In this document: positions 43,807 through 52,584 of the stretch, in pieces
Layout: each line of letters starts with the position of its first letter
How positions within the stretch are numbered: position 1 is the stretch's first letter
Source: JBHENW01 sp046261875
Lineage (GTDB): Bacteria > Acidobacteriota > Thermoanaerobaculia > UBA5066 > Gp7-AA6
Length of the DNA stretch: 64,000 bases
Assembly (NCBI GenBank): GCA_046261875.1
Contig: JBHENW010000024.1
Location: 1-64,000 of the forward strand
Direction: 5' to 3'
Position numbers and translations under genes: made by a program
Notes under the pieces: model-generated
Database searches by the model: none
What the model was told of the DNA's origin: nothing
What the model saw: the letters and a program-made list of their open reading frames with translations, nothing else

Positions 43807-44503
43807 CGAGACGGGCCGCGCCCAGCCCAGTCGGGAAATGGTCCTTCTGCTCGGCCGCGCGCTCGACGTGCCCCTGCGCGACCGGGAACGATCTCCTGGT
43901 CGCGGCCGGCTACGCGGCCATGTACCGCGCCACCGATTCCGACGCGCCGGCCCTCGAGCAGGCGCGACGGGCGCTCGATTTCATGCCGCGCCAGCAGGAG
44001 CTTTACCCCGCCATCGTGGTCGATCGCCATTGGACGATCCTGAAGGCCAACGACGGCGCCGTGCGGCTGGTGGGGGCCTTCGCAAACGCTTCGGCCGCGG
44101 CCGAATGGCGCGGCAACGCGAGGCGGCTCATGTTCCATCCGCCCGGCTTTCGGCCGTGCATCGTTCAACTGGGAGGCCATGGCGGCGGCGCTGATCCAGT
44201 GGCTCCACCGTGACGTCCTGGCGGGGGCTCGGCGGCGCCGAGACCCGCGGGCTCCTGGACGAGCTGCTCTCCTATCCCGGCGTGCCGCCCCGGTGGCGCA
44301 CGCTTGACCTCGACGTCTCCACCGCTCCCTTCCTGGCGATCGAGTTCGAAAAGGGAGACCTCCGCCTCTCCTTCTTCTCCACCTTGACCAGCCTCGGGAC
44401 CCCGCAGGACATCACCCTCCAGGAGCTCCGGATCGAGTCGTTCCTCCCGGCCGACGCGGCGACCGAGGAGGCGTCGCGGCGTCTGGCGGGCGGATCTGAA
44501 TGA
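43742..44503 (+). pseudogene. XRE-family regulator with MmyB-type ligand domain, truncated and frameshifted
   Basis: The HTH part reads RRRVSQLDLAVEAGVSSRHVS then ETGRAQPSREMVLLLGRALDVPLRDR. The following MmyB-like domain (LYPAIVVDRHWTILKANDGA, GAFANASAAAEWRGNARRL) is in another frame. The end LLDELLSYPGVPPRWRTLDLD to TLQELRIESFLPAD is in a third. Breaks map near 43890, 44165 and 44225. The first about 15-20 residues of the HTH are missing at the junction with the divergent dipeptidase gene. Its 3' end overlaps the convergent EamA gene by about 90 bases. Confidence 0.75.
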
Positions 44504-45392
44504 GGGCGACGCCCGCCAGGATGATCGCCATCGACGCGATCATGCGCAGCGTCACCGGCTCCCGAAGCAGGAGCGCCCCCGTGAGCACCGCGATCCCCGG
44601 ATTGACGTACGCGTACGACGACACCTGGCCCGCGCTCAACTTGGTCTGCGCGTAGTTGTAGGCGGTGTAGGCGACGACCGAGCCGAGCACTGCCAGGTAG
44701 AGCACAGCGACGGACGACCGGACGGAGAACATGCCCGCCGTGGCGCGCTCGCCGGCCGCGAGCGCGGCGAGCGTCACCGCCACCCCTCCGGCGAGCATCT
44801 GCACGACGGCCGCGGCCATCGGGTCCGCGCTCGCCCGATGGCGGCGCGAGATGAGCGTTCCGCCGTTCCAGCAGATCGCGCTCAACTGCATCGCTCCGAC
44901 CGCGAGAAGGAATCGTCCCGAGAGATCGACACGGCCGATCGCCGGCGCGACGAGCAGTCCCACGCCGCCGAACCCCAGGACGAGGCCGGCGATCTTCCTC
45001 CCGGTCAGCGAAGAGAGCCCGAGGACCGCCTCCATGGCGGCCATCCAGATCGGAATCGTCGCGGCGAGGAGGGCGGCCAGGCCGCTGGTCAGCGTGTGCT
45101 CGGCATAGACGACGAGGGTGTTCCCGGCGCCGGCCATGAGGACACCGGCGATCGTCTGGTCGCGCCACTCCCGCGTGCTCTTCGGAAAGCGCGCTCCGCT
45201 CAGCCCGGCGATCAAAAGAAGGAGAAGGCCCGCAATGAGGAAGCGGGCGCCCCCGACGATCAGCGTCGGGATCGTCTCGATGGCCACGCGGATCGCGGCG
45301 AACGTCGTCCCCCAGATGACGCAGATCGCCGCGAAGGCGAGATACGCGCCGACGCGGCTCTCGCGCGGGGAGCGCGCGAGAGCCGACTCCAT
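44412..45392 (-). CDS. EamA/DMT-superfamily transporter
   Basis: A 326-residue inner-membrane transporter with ten hydrophobic segments in two EamA repeats. The first repeat contains AAICVIWGTTFAAIRVAIE, and the second ends GSVVAYTAYNYAQTKLSAGQVSSYAYVNPGIAVLTGALLL. Members move metabolites such as amino acids or sugars. The ATG at 45392 shares its first base with the stop of the upstream gene (TGATG); a GTG one codon earlier is also possible. The last about 30 codons overlap the broken XRE gene on the other strand. Confidence 0.88.
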   Translation of the reverse strand: MESALARSPRESRVGAYLAFAAICVIWGTTFAAIRVAIETIPTLIVGGARFLIAGLLLLLIAGLSGARFPKSTREWRDQTIAGVLMAGAGNTLVVYAEHTLTSGLAALLAATIPIWMAAMEAVLGLSSLTGRKIAGLVLGFGGVGLLVAPAIGRVDLSGRFLLAVGAMQLSAICWNGGTLISRRHRASADPMAAAVVQMLAGGVAVTLAALAAGERATAGMFSVRSSVAVLYLAVLGSVVAYTAYNYAQTKLSAGQVSSYAYVNPGIAVLTGALLLREPVTLRMIASMAIILAGVALIQIRPPDAATPPRSPRRPGGTTRSGAPGG

Positions 45393-46107
45393 CACTTGGA
45401 AGCCGGCGGGAGACCGTAACTCATCGTGGGGCGAAGGCTCAGGATCTCGACGGTCGTCTTGGCGATCGAGGCGCCGGCCTCGTCCGGCAACGCCTGCTCG
45501 GTCATTCCATCGAGATCGAAGACAGGCTGGGCCGGGGACGCAACCGGACGTAGCGGGGATGCGGTCCGCCCGCCACCATCCGATACCAGAGCGTCTCCCC
45601 CTGCAGCCGCGGCTGCTCGGCGCCGAGGGCTGCCTCGAACGCCTTCGCCGTCCCGGGCACGAGGTCCACGGTCGTGAACTCGAGCCGCGCGGTCGACTGG
45701 GGGGTGCCCGTGCCCCGCGAAAGCCCGGGGAGGAACTCGAAGAGCGCGTTCCCGACGAACCGGGCGTGTCCTATGACGTTCAGGACGTTGTCCCTCTCGT
45801 CCTCCGCAGGGGCCACGGGGTTGTCCAGGCTCGCGGCCGAGTGCCCGAACGTCGCGTAAACGAACCACCGCTGCCGTTCACCGGCCCAGATGGTCCAGCC
45901 GTACCAGACCCAGGGGTCCCGAGCCTGCCGGTGCCACTCCAGGTGCCGGACGTATCCGGCCTCGAAGTCCACGGTGTCCCCGTCGTGGGGACGCAGGATC
46001 GCGATGCGGGCATACGGACCCCGTTCGGTCTGGGCGGGGAGCCGCGCGGGAAGCACGGAGCCGATCAGAAGCACCGTGGAGACGATCCAGAGCCAATGAG
46101 GCTTCAT
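45392..46107 (-). pseudogene. Exported hypothetical protein with one frameshift
   Basis: The frame starts at ATG 46107 behind a strong GAGGAGG site and encodes a signal peptide (MKPHWLWIVSTVLLIGSVLPA) followed by a domain with HDGDTVDFEAGYVRHLEWHR and FVGNALFEFLPGLSRGTG. After YVRLRP, near 45555, the frame runs into a stop at 45502. The adjacent frame continues with SPAQPVFDLDGMTEQALPDEAG and ends ...YGLPPASK at 45392, giving a sensible C-terminus that touches the EamA start. A single indel near 45545-45560 explains this. The family is not recognised. Confidence 0.65.
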
Positions 46108-46210
46108 GAAGTTCCTCCTCACGAGCGCGCAGAATCGGCTTCTCGGCGCAGCCGGTCAATTACCTGACAGGTAATCGCACGCGACCGGTCGGCCGCGGCC
46201 CGGCGAGGGG

Positions 46211-47161
46211 CTATCCGAGCGGTATCTCTTTCTTGTGCCGGCCGAGCCAGTCCTCGAAGCTCTGAAGCTCGGGGTTCAAAGCCCGCGTCGCCTCGATGTC
46301 TCTCGCGCCGCGGAACTGCTCGTTGAAGTCCCTCTTGTACTGGAACATGTTGCCCATGTCGTCCGCGCCGGGGAAACCGAAGCCGCGGTAGGTCTCGGGA
46401 GTCACGGCGTTGTACCGGATCTCCTGGCCGAGGGCGCGCGTCATGGCGGCCGCCATTTCCGAGCCGGACAGGTGCTCTCCCGCGATGCCCACCGTCTTGC
46501 CGATGAATTCCTTTCCGCGCTTGAAGATGGCGTACGCGGTCTTTCCGATGTCTTCCACAGCGATTCCCGGGAGCTTCTTGTCGTCCATCGGAAACGTGAG
46601 GGCGAGCCTGCCGTCCGGCCCTCTCTTGGGGCCGGCGCCGAAGTAGATGAAGTTGTCCCAGTAGAAGGACGTGACGAGAAACGTGGTCGGAACCCCGAGG
46701 TCGCGAAAGATCTGATCGGCCTCGCCCTTGCCGTCGAAGTGCGGGACCTTGTACTTGCCCATCAATGTCGGCATCCGGTCGTCTTCGAGCGGGATGCTCC
46801 TGCGCGTGTCTTCGAGGGTGGACCAGATCACGTGCTCGAGACGGGCGGCCTTTGCGGCGCGGGCCATGTTCCCGGCTTGGGCCAGTTCGCGCTCCGGCGA
46901 GAAATACTCCCAGTAGTTCGTGACGCAGAAAGCGCCGTACGCGCCGGTGAAGGCGCGCTCGAGGCTCGCCGCGTCGTCCAGGTCCGCCGCGACGGCCTCC
47001 ACGCCGGAGGCGGAGAGGGCCTTTCCTTTCTCGGACTCCGGTTTGCGGGTGAGCGCGCGAGCCTGGAACGGCCCGCTCTTGTCCGCGACGATTGCGCGTA
47101 CGAGACCCCCGCCCTGCGCGCCGGTTGCTCCGACGACCGCGATCGTTCTCTTTTCTGCCAT
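46211..47161 (-). CDS. NmrA/HSCARG-like NAD(P)-binding protein
   Basis: A 316-residue atypical short-chain dehydrogenase. The N-terminal Rossmann motif is VVGATGAQGGGLVRAI. Middle motifs include SPERELAQAGNMARAAKAARLEHVIWSTLEDTR, and the IAVEDIGKTAYAIF segment is typical of NmrA/HSCARG redox-sensor proteins. The active-site Tyr-Lys of true SDR enzymes is not evident, so a regulatory NADPH-sensing role is likely. The ATG at 47161 has an AGGAGGTT-like site upstream. It is followed by 41 bases from glpK and is on the same strand. Confidence 0.88.
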   Translation of the reverse strand: MAEKRTIAVVGATGAQGGGLVRAIVADKSGPFQARALTRKPESEKGKALSASGVEAVAADLDDAASLERAFTGAYGAFCVTNYWEYFSPERELAQAGNMARAAKAARLEHVIWSTLEDTRRSIPLEDDRMPTLMGKYKVPHFDGKGEADQIFRDLGVPTTFLVTSFYWDNFIYFGAGPKRGPDGRLALTFPMDDKKLPGIAVEDIGKTAYAIFKRGKEFIGKTVGIAGEHLSGSEMAAAMTRALGQEIRYNAVTPETYRGFGFPGADDMGNMFQYKRDFNEQFRGARDIEATRALNPELQSFEDWLGRHKKEIPLG

Positions 47162-47202
47162 GAGAACCTCCTTGAAGCGGCGGGAGTGTACTCCGGGGTC
47201 AT

Positions 47203-48711
47203 TCAGACCTTCTCCGGAGGCTCTTCCCAGTCCAGCGCGCGCGCAACCGCCTTGCGCCAGCGGCGATGGAGGGTGTCCCGCTCCGACTCGGAGATCGTCG
47301 GGAGGAACTCGCGGTCGAGCGTCCACGCGCGCGAAAGCTCGGCCGTGTCCTTCCAGTAACCGACGGCGAGGCCCGCCAGGTGCGCCGCCCCCAGGGCGGT
47401 CGTTTCGGTCACGGCGGGGCGCCGGACCGGCACCCCGAGCAGATCCGCCTGGAACTGGAGGAGCGGGTCGTTGACCGCGGCGCCGCCGTCCACCTGGAGG
47501 TGATCGAGCGCGATCCCGGAGTCTGCCCGCATGGCGTCCAGGACGTCGCGCGTCTGGAAGGCCATGGCCTCGATGGCCGCGCGGGCGATGTGGGCGATCG
47601 TCGTGTCGCGCGTGATGCCGAGGATCGCGCCGCGCGCGTAGGGGTCCCAGTGGGGCGCTCCGAGACCGACGAAAGCGGGCACCAGGAACACGCCGCCCGT
47701 TCCGTCCGCGGCCTCGCGCGCGAGACTCTCGACGTCCCCGGAGGTCCGGATGGCCTTCAAACCGTCCCGGAGCCACTGGACCGCGGCGCCGGCGACGAAG
47801 ACCGAGCCCTCCAGGCAGTACGTGACCTCGCCGCCCAGCTTCCATCCGACGGTCGTGACGAGACCGCTGGTGGAGGAAACGGGCGCCGCGCCGGTGTTGA
47901 GCAGGAGGAAGCAGCCCGTGCCGTAGGTGTTCTTCGCGCTTCCGGGCTCGAAGCAGGCCTGGCCGAAGAGCGCCGCCTGCTGGTCGCCGGCGACGCCGGA
48001 GATTGGAACCGGCGCGCCGAAATGCTCCTCCGCCGTCATGCCGTAGATCTCGCTCGAACCGCGGACTTCGGGAAGGATGGCGTGGGGGATGTCGAGGATC
48101 CGCAGGAGCTCCTCGTCCCAGTCGAGCGTGTGGATGTTGAAGAGGAGAGTGCGGCTCGCGTTGGAGACATCGGTGACGTGGGAGCGGCCTCCAGTCAGCC
48201 GGAAGATGAGGAACGTCTCGACCGTGCCGAACAGGATCTCGCCCCTCTCCGCGCGCTCTCGCAGGCCGGGGACCGTGTCGAGCAGATGCCGGATCTTGGT
48301 CCCCGAGAAGTAAGGGTCCAGGACGAGCCCGGTCTTCGCCCGGAAGAGGTCCTCGAGCCCTTCGGCCTTCAGCCTCTGACAGAGCGAGGCCGAAACACGA
48401 CTCTGCCAGACGATGGCGTTCGCGACGGGCTTTCCCGTGCGCCGGTCCCAGAGAATCGCCGTTTCGCGCTGGTTCGTCACGCCGATCGCGGCAAGGTCGC
48501 CGGCGGTGAGGCCGGCCGCATGCAGGGCCTCGCGGGCGACCGCGAGCTGTCCGGACCAGATCTCCTCCGGGTCATGCTCGACTTCGCCGGGACCGGGATA
48601 GATCTGCGGGAGCTCGCGCTGTGCGGAGGAGACCGGGCGCCCGTCGTGGCCGAACACGATCGCGCGGCTCGAGGTCGTGCCCTGATCCAGGGAGAGAACG
48701 AAGCGGCTCAT
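47203..48711 (-). CDS. glpK: Glycerol kinase
   Basis: A 502-residue FGGY kinase that phosphorylates glycerol to glycerol-3-phosphate. The N-terminal phosphate loop is [19 protein letters not shown] and sugar contacts include ITNQRET (VTNQRETAI), the family signature near [19 protein letters not shown], and the [18 protein letters not shown] segment. Length is normal for the family. It lies 4 bases downstream of glpD in the same orientation, which makes a compact glycerol operon. No glpF facilitator is present in the window. Confidence 0.97.
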   Translation of the reverse strand: MSRFVLSLDQGTTSSRAIVFGHDGRPVSSAQRELPQIYPGPGEVEHDPEEIWSGQLAVAREALHAAGLTAGDLAAIGVTNQRETAILWDRRTGKPVANAIVWQSRVSASLCQRLKAEGLEDLFRAKTGLVLDPYFSGTKIRHLLDTVPGLRERAERGEILFGTVETFLIFRLTGGRSHVTDVSNASRTLLFNIHTLDWDEELLRILDIPHAILPEVRGSSEIYGMTAEEHFGAPVPISGVAGDQQAALFGQACFEPGSAKNTYGTGCFLLLNTGAAPVSSTSGLVTTVGWKLGGEVTYCLEGSVFVAGAAVQWLRDGLKAIRTSGDVESLAREAADGTGGVFLVPAFVGLGAPHWDPYARGAILGITRDTTIAHIARAAIEAMAFQTRDVLDAMRADSGIALDHLQVDGGAAVNDPLLQFQADLLGVPVRRPAVTETTALGAAHLAGLAVGYWKDTAELSRAWTLDREFLPTISESERDTLHRRWRKAVARALDWEEPPEKV

Positions 48712-48715
48712 CGCC

Positions 48716-50347
48716 TCATCGATAGTCCCGCGATCTGGCGATCTCGGAAAGATAGTCCTGAACGGCGGCGTCCTCGCGCGCTCTGTCCCAGCCGAGCTCG
48801 CGCGCGCAGAGGGCCGCGACCCGCGGCAGCGCCCCGACCCCCTGATCGGCAGCCTGCCAGAAGAGGTGCGTGCGGCGGATCAGGAGGTCCGATATGGAAC
48901 GGGCATCCTCGGCCCTCAGCGCGAAAACGATCTCGGCCGCGATGTCGGGAAGGCCGGGCGTGAGCCGTTCGGAGAGAGCGCGGTCGTCGGCGGCGAGCTT
49001 CAGGACCTCCGGGGCACGCCGGCCGTAGCGGAGGGACAGGTGACTGGCGGTCTCTCGATCGAGCGAGAGTCCTTCCGCCTCTGTCTCGAGCTTCGAGCAG
49101 AAAACGGGGAGCGGCTCGGCGGGCGCGCCGGGAAAAGGCCGGTCTTGGGTTCGGCTCTTCGCGACGGCGAGTCCTCCGCGGCGCAGCTCCTCTGCCGCGC
49201 TGTCGATCGCGCGCTCGCCCATCCGCCGGTGCGTCGTGAGCTTTCCTCCGGAGACGGTGACGAGTCCCGAGGGAGAAACGGCCACTGAATCCTCGCGGCT
49301 GGTGTCCTGAACGCTCTTGCCGGATTCCCGCAGAAGTGGCCGCAGCGCCGCGAAGGTCGCCACGACGTCCGCGGTGGCCAGGGCCGCGGAGGGAAACAGG
49401 CCGTTCGCGGCGTTCAGCAGGAACTGCACGTCCGCGCCGTCCGCGGCCACGTCGTCGGGAGAGCCGGTGAAATCCCGGTCCGTCGTTCCCAGAAGCGTCA
49501 CCGACCCGTAGGGAATCGCAAAGAGCAGACGTCCATCGGGAGAAGGCGAGACGACGGGCTGTCGCAGAGGAAGGCGGGCCGCCGGGACGGTCACGTGCGC
49601 TCCTTTGGACAGGCGCAGCTGCGGCAGTGTACCGGGCTGGTCCTCGCCTCTGAGCCGGTCTCCCCAGGGTCCCGTGGCGTTGACCACGCAGAGCGCCGAG
49701 ACGTCGAAGTCCCGACCCGTCTCCCCGTCGCGTGCGGCGACACCCCTGATCCTTCCCGAGGCGCGCTTCTGGAGCCCCGTGACGGCGATTCGGGAAACCG
49801 TGACGGCGCTGAGCGCCTCCGCGTCGAGGACGTTCTCGAGCGTGAGCCGCGCGTCGTCGGTGCGCGCATCCGTGTAGAGAGCGCCGGAGAGGAGGTCCGG
49901 GTTCTCCAGAAGGCGCTCGCGGGCGAGAAGCGCCTCCCGCGACAGCGATCGGTGCCGGGCGGAGCGGCCCAACGCCAGCGCGTCGTAAAGGGACAGGCCG
50001 AGCCGCAGGAGGAGGGGAGAAACACCCCGGTCCCGGTAGGCCGCGAACAGGAATTCCGCAGGCTGCACCAGGTGCGGAGCGAGCCTCGCCAGGCGGTTCC
50101 GTTCCGCCAGCGACTCGAAGACCAGGTGGACCTGTCCGCTCGCGAGATAGCGCAGGCCCCCGTGGATCAGCTTGGAAGAGCGCCAGGACGTGCCGGAGGC
50201 CCAGTCGTCGCGGTCCAGAAGCGCCACGCGGAGGCCTCGCGAGGCCGCGTCGCGGGCCGCGGCCGCCCCGGTGATCCCGCCGCCCACGACGAGAACGTGG
50301 AATGGCGTGGACTCGAGCAGGGCGATCCGCTCGGCGCGGGGCCTCAC
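48716..50347 (-). CDS. glpD: Glycerol-3-phosphate dehydrogenase (FAD-dependent, GlpD)
   Basis: A 543-residue membrane-associated flavoprotein that oxidises glycerol-3-phosphate to DHAP and passes electrons to quinone. The FAD site is [41 protein letters not shown] is a GlpD hallmark, and GTTDRDF and [17 protein letters not shown] occur in the C-terminal half. Start choice is uncertain: GTG at 50347 gives a normal N-terminus, while GTG 50356 and ATG 50392 lie upstream in frame. It is the first gene of the glpD-glpK operon. Confidence 0.93.
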   Translation of the reverse strand: MRPRAERIALLESTPFHVLVVGGGITGAAAARDAASRGLRVALLDRDDWASGTSWRSSKLIHGGLRYLASGQVHLVFESLAERNRLARLAPHLVQPAEFLFAAYRDRGVSPLLLRLGLSLYDALALGRSARHRSLSREALLARERLLENPDLLSGALYTDARTDDARLTLENVLDAEALSAVTVSRIAVTGLQKRASGRIRGVAARDGETGRDFDVSALCVVNATGPWGDRLRGEDQPGTLPQLRLSKGAHVTVPAARLPLRQPVVSPSPDGRLLFAIPYGSVTLLGTTDRDFTGSPDDVAADGADVQFLLNAANGLFPSAALATADVVATFAALRPLLRESGKSVQDTSREDSVAVSPSGLVTVSGGKLTTHRRMGERAIDSAAEELRRGGLAVAKSRTQDRPFPGAPAEPLPVFCSKLETEAEGLSLDRETASHLSLRYGRRAPEVLKLAADDRALSERLTPGLPDIAAEIVFALRAEDARSISDLLIRRTHLFWQAADQGVGALPRVAALCARELGWDRAREDAAVQDYLSEIARSRDYR

Positions 50348-50479
50348 TGGGGGCACTCTATCCCGGAGGGCGAGCGAAGCTGCGCTGAGCACGCCTCCGG
50401 CCGTCGAGCCGCGGTCTGTGTCCGCGCTTACGGCGAGGGCGGATAGGGCCCGATGAAGTATGGCGGCGTCATCTCGGGG

Positions 50480-50658
50480 TCACCAGGCGGTGGCGACCGC
50501 TTTTCCGCCGACGACATCGTCGATCTCGTGAGCATCGAGCTCGATCAGCGGATATGCCGTGCCAGTCCCCCGATGACGAGGCCCAAGATCTTCTCGCCGT
50601 CAGCGAGTCTCGCATCGTCGGCAGGCCAGAACGTCGGGTGGCGGTCTAGGACCTGCAC
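50480..50658 (-). pseudogene. Remnant of a DUF3179 protein gene
   Basis: A GTG at 50658 with a GGAGGAGG site opens a frame reading RHPTFWPADDARLADGEKIL then GLVIGG, a good match to the DUF3179 pattern. The frame then breaks near 50555. The next part, AYPLIELDAHEIDDVVGGKAVATAW, lies in another frame and ends at TGA 50480. Expected continuation of the domain (with its CxxC region) is missing, so this is a scrap. The rest of the 50348-50765 gap holds no recognisable gene; one could imagine the short tail MTPPYFIGPYPPSP (about 50435-50480) as another remnant. Confidence 0.5.
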
Positions 50659-50765
50659 ATCGGATCCTCCTCCGGCGACGTCCAACTCGGTTGCTGCGCG
50701 AGGCTCGTCGAAGCCCCCCCAGTCCGAAAAGTGCCGAGAGACCCTTAAGCAGTCTGCCCACGACG

Positions 50766-51233
50766 CTAAGCGGGCCTCACGCCCGCGATGGTCGCCCGGC
50801 TGCGGAGCCCCACGAACGCGAGACCGAGAATCACGCCGAAGATCAGGTGACCCATCAGGCTTCCCATCGCCACCGGCATCATCATCCTGAGCGGCGCGAA
50901 CGGCGGCATCCCGAGGAAGATCGGCATCAGGACGAGAGCGCCGAGCACCCACCAGATCACGCCGTAGACTGCCCCCCAACCGAAGCCGGGGCGGTAGCTC
51001 GCCACTCGATTGCCGAAGAGCCAGCCGAAGATCGCGCCGATCAAGGCGCTGTTGAACAGGTGGTAGATCCAGCCGACGGCGAGGCTCTCCGAGCGGACGA
51101 CCTTCGCGACCATTGCCATCATGGGCATCCGCCCGCCCTCCGGCGTGGGCGCGGTCATCATCTGCATCATCACTCCGAAGACGATTCCCGCGAGAATCCC
51201 GGCCACGATTCCGACTCCGATCTTCGATCGCAT
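50766..51233 (-). CDS. Hypothetical membrane protein
   Basis: A 155-residue protein with four hydrophobic segments rich in Gly, Ala and Met: residues 5-25 (IGVGIVAGILAGIVFGVMMQ), about 55-75 (HLFNSALIGAIFGWLFGN), 85-108 and 128-145 (MGHLIFGVILGLAFVGL). It resembles YagU/DUF1440-like or DUF6789-like small inner-membrane proteins in layout, but no family is assigned. The ATG at 51233 follows AGGAGGAA. It is 37 bases downstream of the next gene in the same direction and could share its transcript. Confidence 0.75.
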   Translation of the reverse strand: MRSKIGVGIVAGILAGIVFGVMMQMMTAPTPEGGRMPMMAMVAKVVRSESLAVGWIYHLFNSALIGAIFGWLFGNRVASYRPGFGWGAVYGVIWWVLGALVLMPIFLGMPPFAPLRMMMPVAMGSLMGHLIFGVILGLAFVGLRSRATIAGVRPA

Positions 51234-51270
51234 GATTCCTCCTCCTCGTTGAGCGGCTCGAGTGGTTCCG

Positions 51271-51867
51271 CTACTTCATCGCCGCGGGACGGTCTGGATC
51301 CGCCGTGCCGCCATTGGGCACGGGGAACTGCAGCTTCTGGGTGTAGGGATCTTTCTTGCCCTGTTTGAACGCCATCGCGGTCTTCGCATAGAAGCTGCGC
51401 GCGTCCTCCACGCTCCGCTTTCCGGTCGCGATGTCGTTCGCGAGGTTGAGAGCGAGAAAGTTCATCTCCTCCTTGTCGCAGCGCGCCGATATCTCGCCTT
51501 TCGTCCTTTCGACGATGACGCTGCCGTCGTAGCGCGCGAGCTCGTCGAACTTGTCCGGCGGTACGCGGTAGTCGATGAACTGCTCGAGCAGGTCCGTGTG
51601 GGCCATGGGGAAGCTGTGCGGCACTTCCTCGCGATAGAGGATCGTCCGCTTCCAGGGTCGGTTGCCGTTCCAGATCATCCTGCTCGCCGTCATCTCGTCC
51701 GGCGGGCCATATCTGTCGACCATCGCGCGGCCGACTTCCTGCGGCTTGGCGGGCCAGCCCGAGAGCCCGCTTTGCGCATCCTCGCGCGAGGGCCTTGCCT
51801 GCGCGAAAAGCGCGGCCACGCCCAGCGTCACCACCGTCAGAACCGCAAATGCTTTCGATAGCCTCAT
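51271..51867 (-). CDS. Exported hypothetical protein
   Basis: A 198-residue protein with a clear signal peptide (MRLSKAFAVLTVVTLGVAALFAQA). The mature part contains DRYGPPDEMTASRMIW, WKRTILYREEVPHSFPMAHTD and NLANDIATGKRSVEDARSFY. No catalytic motif is recognised. The same pattern occurs in conserved hypothetical periplasmic proteins of soil bacteria. It is divergent from the ECF sigma-factor gene with a 141-base gap, so it could be under that sigma factor's control, though no promoter motif was established. Confidence 0.75.
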   Translation of the reverse strand: MRLSKAFAVLTVVTLGVAALFAQARPSREDAQSGLSGWPAKPQEVGRAMVDRYGPPDEMTASRMIWNGNRPWKRTILYREEVPHSFPMAHTDLLEQFIDYRVPPDKFDELARYDGSVIVERTKGEISARCDKEEMNFLALNLANDIATGKRSVEDARSFYAKTAMAFKQGKKDPYTQKLQFPVPNGGTADPDRPAAMK

Positions 51868-52008
51868 CGTTCACCTCTTAATCTGGATGCGGGAGACGTC
51901 GATGAGCCCCACGCCCTCGCAGCTCCGCATCCATACAGAGCAACAGCCGGAGCCCCCAGGAAGGTTCCGCGACCTCCCAGCGATTAGACTCGCGCTGGAC
52001 AGGCGAAG

Positions 52009-52584
52009 GTGAGGACGGATTCTTCCGAAGGACGTGAGCGATTCGAGGCGACGGCGCTGCCGCTTCTTCCGGCCGTGTACGCGTACGCGATCCGGCTCTC
52101 GCGGAATGCCGAAACGGCGCGCGACCTCGTCCCGGAAACTTACCTGCGCGCCTACCGGACGTTCAACAACTTCCGGCCGGGAACCAACTGCAAAGCCTGG
52201 CTGTTTACGATCCTGTATTCGATTTTCGTCAACCGTTACTGGAAGAGACGCCGGGAGCTGAAAACCGTGCCGCTCGAGGAGATCGAGGGTAGATTCCAGG
52301 CGTCGCTCGACCCGAACGATGCGCTTCGAGCGGGCAGTCCCGGTCCGAACTGGACTAACCGGGACATCGAGGCGGCGCTCGACGAGCTACCCGAGGATTT
52401 CCGCGCGACCGTGATCCTGGTCGACATCGAGGAGCTCTCGTACGAGGAGGCAGCCGCCGCTCTGCGCTGCCCGGTCGGAACCGTTCGATCACGCCTGTCG
52501 CGCGCGCGCAAGCTGCTCTACTCGGCGCTCGAGGAGCACGCTCGGCGGGTCGGATACCTCCGGGAGACTGGTTCGGAACGATGA
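52009..52584 (+). CDS. ECF-type RNA polymerase sigma factor
   Basis: A 191-residue sigma-70-family factor with only regions 2 and 4. Region 2 reads NAETARDLVPETYLRAYRTFNNF, with KAWLFTILYSIFVNRYWKRRR at the -10-binding end. Region 4 is DELPEDFRATVILVDIEELSYEEAAAAL and PVGTVRSRLSRARKLL. The start is GTG at 52009, behind AGGCGAAG. The downstream anti-sigma gene overlaps it as ATGA, the usual arrangement for a sigma/anti-sigma pair. Confidence 0.93.
   Translation: MRTDSSEGRERFEATALPLLPAVYAYAIRLSRNAETARDLVPETYLRAYRTFNNFRPGTNCKAWLFTILYSIFVNRYWKRRRELKTVPLEEIEGRFQASLDPNDALRAGSPGPNWTNRDIEAALDELPEDFRATVILVDIEELSYEEAAAALRCPVGTVRSRLSRARKLLYSALEEHARRVGYLRETGSER

Noticed and set aside
50480..50560. A double-glycine leader-like peptide (ELDAHEIDDVVGG) resembling a RiPP or bacteriocin precursor
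   Set aside because: No start codon or ribosome site serves this frame and no transporter or modification genes are near. The upstream frame supplies the missing part of a DUF3179 domain, which explains the motif.
50453..50890. A plus-strand frame of 145 codons in the gap behind glpD
   Set aside because: It overlaps a recognised membrane protein gene antisense and the DUF3179 remnant, and has no coherent sequence.
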